This document shows positions 58,314-64,000 of a stretch of 64,000 nucleotides of DNA, piece by piece. The DNA lies in NCBI RefSeq assembly GCF_026619415.1, contig NZ_JAOVZR010000001.1, forward strand, positions 1,860,001 to 1,924,000, given 5' to 3'. Each line of letters begins with the position of its first letter. Position 1 is the stretch's first letter. The stretch is from Hoeflea algicola. Its GTDB lineage: Bacteria; Pseudomonadota; Alphaproteobacteria; Rhizobiales; Rhizobiaceae. A model generated the notes under the pieces. That model ran no database searches and was not told the DNA's origin. It saw nothing but the letters and a program-made list of their open reading frames with translations. A program made the position numbers and the translations under genes.

Positions 58314-59711
58314 ATGAAACGACGGGATTTCCTGACTTCCGCCGCCGCAGCCCTGGTTGTTTCAGGTGGCGGTTCGACTTGGCCGCGTGCTGCCTTGGCC
58401 GCGGAAACACCGCGGCGACTGCAAATGCCGCCGCTCATTGATACCCGCGCCAGCGGCAAGCTTGCCTTGGTCGCGCAGGCCGGAAACAGCAACTTCCTGG
58501 GCGGCAAATCCGTGCAGACCGCCGGCTACAGCCAGGGCTATCTCGGCCCCACCGTGATCATGCAGAACGGCGAGCTGGCCACAGGCGTCGGCAACACCCT
58601 GGGCGAGCCAGTCAGTGTCCATTGGCATGGAATGAAGATTTCCGGCGACAACGACGGGGGGCCGCATCAGCCGGTGCTTCCGGGGGAAGTCTGGAAACCG
58701 GATATGCTGATCAACCAGGCCCCTGCGACCATCTGGTATCATTCCCATATTCACGAACGCACAGCCCAACAGGTCTACAACGGTCTGGCCGGCGTCATTC
58801 ACGTCACCGATGGCAGGGACGATGATCGTGGGCTGCCATCGGCCTATGGCATCGACGATCTGACGCTGGTGCTGCAGGACCGCAGTTTCGACAGCAACGG
58901 CCGCATGGTCTATGAGCCTTCGATGATGGACCGGATGCACGGGTTTCATGGCAACCGCATGCTCGTCAACGGCCAATCAGGGACAGTCGCAGCGGTTCCC
59001 AGCGGGGTCGTCCGGCTTCGCCTGCTCAATGGGTCGAACGCGCGCATCTACAGTCTGTTTTTCAACGACGAACGCCCCATGCATCTGGTGGCGACCGATG
59101 GCGGTTTCCTGCCGCAGCCGATCGCGCTTGATATGCTTCAGCTGGCTCCGGGTGAGCGCGCCGAAATCCTCGTGGATTTCGCGGGCGCAGGGACGCCGGT
59201 GCTGATGAGTGATCCCGGCCAGGCCTATGGTATTCTTGATTTTGCCATCGATGAAACTCTGCCGGCACGAATAACGAGCCTCCCCGACAAAATTGGCGAT
59301 CCACTCGAAGAGCTGACCGGACTGGACACAAAGACCCGCACGATTTCGCTGGACATGGGAATGGGCATGATGATGGGCAGTGGCGGGTTTGCCATCAATG
59401 GCCAGCCCTTCGATATGGACCGCATTGATTTCAATGTCGCGCTCGGTTCGGTGGAGCGCTGGATTATCCGCAGTTCGATGGTCGCACACCCTTTCCACGT
59501 TCATGGGGTGCAGTTCCGTGTTCTCAGCGAGAACGGTGCGCCGCCACGTCCGGAAAATTCGGGATGGAAGGATACAGTACTCGTTCCCGGCGAAACCGAA
59601 ATTCTGGCTCGGTTCGAACACCCGGCCAGCAAGAAAAACCCGTTCATGCTCCATTGCCACATCCTCGAGCACGAGGACGCAGGAATGATGGCCCAATTCA
59701 CTGTCAGCTGA
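58314..59711 (+). CDS. Multicopper oxidase (CueO-like cuprous oxidase)
   Basis: Periplasmic Cu(I) oxidase of 465 residues. A Tat signal (MKRRDFLTSAAA) fits export with metal bound. All copper motifs are present: HWHG (103-106), WYHSHIH (141-147), HPFHVHG and HCHILEHEDAGMM near the C terminus, giving the type 1 site and the trinuclear cluster. A short Met-rich DMGMGMMMG segment before the last domain recalls the copper-loading loop of CueO. Start at 58314; an upstream in-frame start would hide the Tat motif. It is the last gene before the IS element. Confidence 0.94.
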   Translation: MKRRDFLTSAAAALVVSGGGSTWPRAALAAETPRRLQMPPLIDTRASGKLALVAQAGNSNFLGGKSVQTAGYSQGYLGPTVIMQNGELATGVGNTLGEPVSVHWHGMKISGDNDGGPHQPVLPGEVWKPDMLINQAPATIWYHSHIHERTAQQVYNGLAGVIHVTDGRDDDRGLPSAYGIDDLTLVLQDRSFDSNGRMVYEPSMMDRMHGFHGNRMLVNGQSGTVAAVPSGVVRLRLLNGSNARIYSLFFNDERPMHLVATDGGFLPQPIALDMLQLAPGERAEILVDFAGAGTPVLMSDPGQAYGILDFAIDETLPARITSLPDKIGDPLEELTGLDTKTRTISLDMGMGMMMGSGGFAINGQPFDMDRIDFNVALGSVERWIIRSSMVAHPFHVHGVQFRVLSENGAPPRPENSGWKDTVLVPGETEILARFEHPASKKNPFMLHCHILEHEDAGMMAQFTVS

Positions 59712-59825
59712 GCGTCTCATGCCGGACTGCGAAAAGTGTGTCGGCCGCCACAAAAGTCTGAACTGGAGCCGACCAGAAATCAATAGGTTAGCGCCGAGCG
59801 CGCCATAAACAGTTGGATGAGACGA

Positions 59826-59872
59826 CACATACAGCTGAACTGATGAGGGTCTAGCGCCACATACCTCTGAAC
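59826..59872. repeat. Short imperfect direct repeats left of the IS element
   Basis: CACATACAGCTGAAC (59826-59840) and CACATACCTCTGAAC (59858-59872) differ at two of 15 bases and are 32 bases apart. They lie in a non-coding stretch (59712-59949) between the oxidase and the IS. They may be remnants of another element's end. Confidence 0.4.
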
Positions 59873-60009
59873 AGCTCTCCAAGGTGCTGTTTTTATTGCC
59901 AAACCGCGAACGGAAAATTGAACGGCTAACCTGCCTTCCAAAGTGGAGTTGCCCCCTGAAAGTGGTCCACCAACTGGGATAGATTATCCCTCAAATTGGA
60001 GGATCAGCG

Positions 60010-60288
60010 ATGGCTGGAAAACGAGAGAAGCCGGAAGAGATTGTATCGAAGCTTCGGCAGGTTGAAGTTCTGCAAGGGCAAGGTGCGACGATTGCTGACG
60101 CGGTGCGCCAGATCGGCGTGACACAGCAGACGTTTTATCGATGGCGAAAGCTCTATGGCGGGATGCAGCGATCTCAACTCACTCGGCTGAAAGAGCTGGA
60201 GAAGGAGAACCAGCGGCTTCGGCGGGCGGTGTCTGACCTGACACTGGACAAACTCATCCTGACCGAGGCGGCAAAGGGAAACTTCTAA
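60010..60288 (+). CDS. IS3 family transposase OrfA
   Basis: Helix-turn-helix protein of 92 residues that binds the IS ends. The sequence EEIVSKLRQVEVLQGQGATI and the QQTFYRWRKLYGGM recognition helix are typical of the IS407 group, followed by a leucine-rich LKELEKENQRLRRAVSDLTLDK segment for multimerisation. The frame ends in AAAGGGAAAC, and a -1 slip there would give the OrfAB transposase. Confidence 0.92.
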   Translation: MAGKREKPEEIVSKLRQVEVLQGQGATIADAVRQIGVTQQTFYRWRKLYGGMQRSQLTRLKELEKENQRLRRAVSDLTLDKLILTEAAKGNF

Positions 60289-60320
60289 GCCCTTCGCGTC
60301 GTCGCAAGTGCATCGACCAT

Positions 60321-61136
60321 GTGCGGCGGGAGCTTGGCGTATCGGAACGCCGCGCCTGCCGCACGCTCGGACAACACCGATCCACACAGCGCAAGGTGCC
60401 ACAGGGCCGGGCAGATGAAGAACGGCTGACCGATGATATCATCGAACTGGCCGACAAGTACGGGCGCTATGGGTATCGCATGGTCACCGGTCTGCTGAAC
60501 AACGCGGGCTGGCAGGTAAACCATAAGCGGGTTGAGCGCATCTGGCGGCGTGAAGGGCTGAAAGTGCCACAAAAGCAGAAGAAAAAGGGGCGGCTTTGGC
60601 TGAACGACGGATCATGTGTGCGTCTCAGACCGGAACGGCCAAACCACGTCTGGTCCTACGACTTCGTCCAGGATCGAACCGCTGACGGCCGCGCCTATCG
60701 GACGCTGAATATCATCGACGAATACACCAAGGAGGCACTCATGATCCGCGTGGACCGCAAGCTCAACTCAACGGACGTGCTGGATGCTCTGACAGACCTA
60801 TTCATCCTGCGCGGCCCGCCGGAATACATTCGGTCGGACAATGGGCCGGAATTTATCGCCCAGAAAGTGCGGGATTGGATTGCAGCTGTTGGAGCCAAGA
60901 CGGCCTACATAGAGCCAGGCTCACCATGGGAGAACGGATACTGCGAAAGCTTCAACGCCCGGTTCCGCGACGAGCTGCTGAACGGCGAAATCTTCTACAG
61001 CCTAAGGGAGGCGCAAATCCTGATCGAGCAATGGCGTATCCACTACAACACCGTCAGGCCGCATAGCGCTCTGGGCTACCGCCCGCCCGCGCCTGAAAGC
61101 ATTGTCCCGATGGACCAGACGCCCATGATGCACTAA
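60321..61136 (+). CDS. IS3 family transposase OrfB (DDE integrase)
   Basis: Catalytic part of 271 residues counted from the GTG at 60321; the frame is open upstream into orfA for expression by -1 frameshift. DDE residues lie in WSYDFVQDRTADGR, YIRSDNGPEF and GSPWENGYCESFNARFRDELL. It has an N-terminal HTH_21-type region (YGRYGYRMVTGLLNNAGW). It appears intact, so the element may be active. The transframe product would be about 375 residues. Confidence 0.92.
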   Translation: MRRELGVSERRACRTLGQHRSTQRKVPQGRADEERLTDDIIELADKYGRYGYRMVTGLLNNAGWQVNHKRVERIWRREGLKVPQKQKKKGRLWLNDGSCVRLRPERPNHVWSYDFVQDRTADGRAYRTLNIIDEYTKEALMIRVDRKLNSTDVLDALTDLFILRGPPEYIRSDNGPEFIAQKVRDWIAAVGAKTAYIEPGSPWENGYCESFNARFRDELLNGEIFYSLREAQILIEQWRIHYNTVRPHSALGYRPPAPESIVPMDQTPMMH

Positions 61137-61156
61137 CAATCAAACCGGACCACCTG

Positions 61157-61576
61157 ATGGGGGCACGCCACATTTGCGATTTTTTGGTAACCGACATCGA
61201 TGGTGTTCAAACGTTGATGGACGCGCATGACCGGCACGACGGTCCAGATCAAAAAGAGCTGACTGCCGCCGCTGCTAGCATCAACCTTCGATATAGTCGT
61301 TGGGATCATACGGCGGTCCATTCGGGGTTTCGCCTGCGGAACTCCAAAGACCTCATTCGATATGCAAATTATGAAACAACACTGGGCGACAGGGTCAGAC
61401 TTCTCGCTGCGCTCGACGAACACGGGACATTGACAGTCTCCGAATGCCTCTCGGCATTTCAGGAAACCAAACCGATCGCCGCCCTGGCTTCAATGATCCT
61501 GCGCGGCTTTATTGAAATCGATTTGGACGAGGCATTGATCGGGCCAGAGAGCATGGTCAGGCGAATAGCGTGCTGA
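61157..61576 (+). pseudogene. Truncated reading frame, TnsA-like C-terminal part
   Basis: An open frame of 139 codons that begins inside the right IS end, so its original N terminus has been lost. After about residue 50 it has RNSKDLIRYANYETTLGDRVRLLAALDEHGTL and ILRGFIEIDLDEALIGPESMVRRI, a winged-helix-like ending that resembles the C-terminal part of TnsA-like endonucleases linked to Tn7-type elements. No catalytic residues remain. It precedes the AAA+/M41 gene by about 45 bases. Identification is tentative. Confidence 0.35.
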
Positions 61577-61619
61577 ATTCGGCCACCTCGCTCTTCCGAT
61601 TACATAAGGTCTCCAAATA

Positions 61620-63553
61620 ATGAGAACTAAACCATCGCTTTATGCGCCTGTGTCACTCGATTTACCGCTCACCACACAGGTTGCCTTGGTGACTTTGTCC
61701 AGAAGCCTCAGACCTTTTCTGCGAAAAGGAAAGGCCTTTGTGGCCGCTCTCCTGGTTCCAAAAAACTCCGACATCAATCACTACTCCGAGGCGGCACGGT
61801 GGCTTCTGGACGCGCCGCGCCGAGAGCGCATGATTGGCGGGCACGATTATGAAGTCATTGTGCTCGATGAAGGAAGGTCGCGGGATTCCACAACTGATCG
61901 CCTTGAGGGACTCCATAAAAAAATGCGCGTGGTTGTTTTAGTTTCGTCGCTCGACCAACTGAGCAACGAACTCAAAATCATGGCCGACTTTGTTGGCACC
62001 CTTCCACCGCCCACTTCGACAGACATTCAGGTAGCAGCGAAACGAATGGGGTTCGGTAGCATTCGAAATGAGGACGCCAGTTTTCTTGCTTCACAAGACA
62101 TGTCCAGGCTATCACTCGCCATGCGCCTTGGCCGGCCAATTGAAGCGGTTGTTGATCGGTTGCAACAGAATCCTCCCATTAAAAAGCAGACCTCTGCGAT
62201 CCATGGCCAGACAGAGGGACCAAAACTCGAAGACCTTTCCGGGTACGGAGATGCGAAGTCTTGGGGGCTTGAACTTGCCAAAGACCTCGCGGACCTCCGA
62301 GATAGAAAGGTAAGCTGGGAAGATATCGACCGTGGCATCCTTTTGTCCGGCCCGCCTGGCTCTGGCAAAACCTCATTCGCCTCTGCTCTCGCAAGGTCAT
62401 GCAATGCTTCCTTGGTGGTCGGCTCTGCTGCCAGCTGGCAGGCAGCCGGTCATCTCGGCGATATGCTCAAGGAGATGAGGAGAGCTTTTTCAGAAGCCGA
62501 GAAACACGCGCCAGCAATCTTGTTCATTGATGAATTCGACAGTTTCGGAGACCGCTCTACCGTCGTTGGCGATAATTCTTCATACTCCCGCCAAGTCATC
62601 AATGCACTGCTGGAATCGTTGGATGGCATGAAAAAACGTGAAGGTGTCGTGGTGGTGGGAGCGACGAATTTTCCCGAACTCATTGATGCTGCACTTTTGC
62701 GTCCGGGAAGACTTGAACGCCATTTTGTCATCGCCATGCCAGACGACCAAACGCGAGATGATATCTTCAAATTTTTTTGGGGAACGAACTCCAGGGTCAG
62801 GATTTGAGACTGGCAGTGGGCAGGTCGCTGGGATGGTCGGGGGCCGCAATTGAGAACTGTGTACGAGATGCAAGACGCGTCGCCCGACGAGCGCAACGGG
62901 AAATGAAGATCACGGACATCCTGGCCGCAATGCCCAATCGAATTGCTATTCCTCCTGAAATGCTCAAGTCCACTGCAGTCCACGAGATGGGCCATGCCAT
63001 TATGGGCGTCTTGGCTGAGGCCGATCGCCTCTTGTACGTCTCTATCCAAGAGAGCTACGCCGATATCAATGGAGCACAAATGCTCGGTAGCGCCGTTTAC
63101 GAAGTAGGACCGATTGCCCGCAAGACCTCGACGTATTTCGAGAACAGGATCGCCATTTTGTTGGCTGGGGTGGCTGCCGAACGTATCGTATACGGTGATC
63201 ATTCTGATGGGGCCGGTGGTCATCAGTCAGCCGACCTCAATTTGGCAACGGACCTCGCGACGATGATGGAAGTCAAATGGGGGTTTGGGCAGAGCCTTAT
63301 CTCGGTAGCCGCGGATCATCCTGATCATCTCGAAGTCATGCGATCCCGACAGCCACTATTGACGAAGCATGTTGAGACCACGTTGCGCACCCAAATGGAT
63401 CGAGCGTCCAGAATGCTCGAGCAGAACCGCGATGTCTTGGAATTCCTGGCGGAGCAATTGATCTTGCGCGGACGGCTGGAAGCGAGGGAAATCGAGGAAG
63501 CAGTATTGTCAAATCGGCAGACCAACATGACGTCAAAGGCGAAGGCTGGATAA
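61620..63553 (+). pseudogene. Soluble FtsH-like AAA+ / M41 zinc protease, split by a T-run frameshift
   Basis: About 644 residues in two frames that join at a run of seven T (62772-62778). A residue 1-200 region has no membrane segment and no family I recognise. The AAA+ domain (about 200-385) has GPPGSGKT (244-251), ILFIDEFD (300-307) and GATNFPELIDAALLRPGRLER. The second frame has GNELQGQDLRLAVG, the zinc motif HEMGH (about 455-459) and SADLNLAT with the third ligand Asp (about 539). One more T, or a -1 slip on the T run, yields FKFFLGNELQ. Real FtsH has two membrane helices, which are missing here. Position beside mobile DNA suggests an accessory function. Confidence 0.82.
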
Positions 63554-64000
63554 CGTATCCAGTCGAATGAAGTCTGAGCGCGGATACCAGTACGCCAAGA
63601 CCCCAAGTCTTGTATTGTTCGGCTTCGAAATTTGGGCGCGACTATCGGTGGACTTCCAGAGAATTCGACTATCGGCCTTCTCCACAGGACGGATAGCGAT
63701 CACAAAATCACAAAATTAAGTCGGACGGTTTCCGGCGAAATACAAACAATACAGCCTCTGGTAGGCGAAAAAATAATTCAAAAATATGCAAAAAAGTGGG
63801 CCGATCACGTAACCGTGGTCGGCCCACTGCCGTTTTGGCATGATTTTTCGTCATCATGAACCATATCCGCCCAACGAAAAATCGACTTCCCAGATCGACA
63901 CCCAGTTCAGACGTAGATGGCGTAGAGTTCACACGTTCGTGGCGCGCTACAAAGTGTTTGAGCGTCGTCACAACAGGGCGGATTCAGATTCGTTGATTTC
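63554..64000. other. Right-end non-coding stretch
   Basis: About 450 bases after the AAA+/M41 gene. It holds a strong hairpin at 63795-63828. The reverse frame at 63708-63971 (87 codons) lacks family character and overlaps the hairpin, so it is rejected as a gene. The window ends before the next gene. Confidence 0.5.
63795..63828. terminator. Long hairpin, probable terminator
   Basis: AGTGGGCCGA (63795-63804) and TCGGCCCACT (63819-63828) form a perfect ten-base stem, with CACG/CGTG continuing it inside. AAAAAA precedes it and GTTTTGG follows, so it could work from either side. It is about 240 bases after the AAA+/M41 gene. Confidence 0.65.

Larger units (their letters stand above)
59950..61165 (+). 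mobile_element. IS3 family insertion sequence, IS407-like group
   Basis: Element of about 1216 bases with overlapping-frame genes orfA and orfB. The ends are inverted: TGCCCCCTGAAAGTGGTCC at the left and, reversed, TGCCCCCATCAGGTGGTCC at the right. No direct target repeat is seen at either end, so the copy is old, rearranged or missing an end. It separates copper genes from a truncated TnsA-like reading frame. Confidence 0.88.

Noticed and set aside
63708..63971. 87-codon reverse frame at the right end
   Set aside because: It overlaps a strong terminator-like hairpin and lacks coding character.

Overview
The window looks like chromosomal DNA of an alphaproteobacterium of the order Hyphomicrobiales (Rhizobiales), probably a Rhizobiaceae or Phyllobacteriaceae relative. 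This is inferred from high GC, alphaproteobacterial-type gene content (mraZ-rsmH-ftsL-ftsI, an ArsR/methyltransferase fusion beside metF, TRAP systems, EcfG-type GGAAC-N16-CGTT promoters, an alphaproteobacterial RNase P RNA) and a likely RirA-type iron box. No 16S gene or tRNA is visible, so genus is not claimed.

Layout. 1-2.9 kb: start of the division and cell wall (dcw) cluster on the minus strand, with a four-repeat MraZ operator. 2.9-6.6 kb: small membrane protein, then an overlapping heme oxygenase / bacteriophytochrome pair (light sensing). 6.6-9.5 kb: TAXI-type TRAP transporter whose fused permease is frameshifted. 9.6-14.7 kb: folate enzyme, DUF427, a DUF892 stress protein under an EcfG-type promoter, rnpB, and three genes for cell wall or chaperone functions. 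14.8-24.3 kb: EamA exporter, aldo/keto reductase, then a regulator / DctPQM TRAP transporter / 5-oxoprolinase-hydantoinase cluster that probably takes up and hydrolyses a cyclic amide. 24.3-34.7 kb: GGDEF with a degenerate EAL domain, two muramidases, CPA2 antiporter, two small membrane proteins, ornithine decarboxylase family enzyme, EamA exporter, amidase. 35-38 kb: a 25-residue membrane protein, then metF with a SahR-like regulator and its palindromic operator, and a MOSC protein. 38-46 kb: secreted orphan proteins, SDR, a RelE/RHH toxin-antitoxin pair, EttA, an alpha/beta hydrolase, a GT-C type membrane protein. 46-50.8 kb: CoA-transferase plus ThDP enzyme operon, DUF1003, LssY_C, DUF442. 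50.9-54.6 kb: iron genes (Bfd-like ferredoxin, ferric permease, ferric binding protein). 54.7-57 kb: TetR / quinone-oxidoreductase pair, DsrE-like protein. 57-64 kb: accessory region with a CueR-type promoter, SHOCT protein and multicopper oxidase (copper resistance), an IS3-family element (IS407-like), a truncated TnsA-like reading frame, and a soluble FtsH-like AAA+/M41 protease with no membrane segments.

Five otherwise intact genes (TRAP permease, metF start, ThDP enzyme, quinone oxidoreductase, AAA+/M41 protease) are each broken by a one-base length difference in a homopolymer run. This pattern suggests residual sequencing error more than five independent pseudogenes, and all five should be read with that in mind. 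The item most worth following up is the soluble AAA+/M41 protease next to mobile DNA at the right end.
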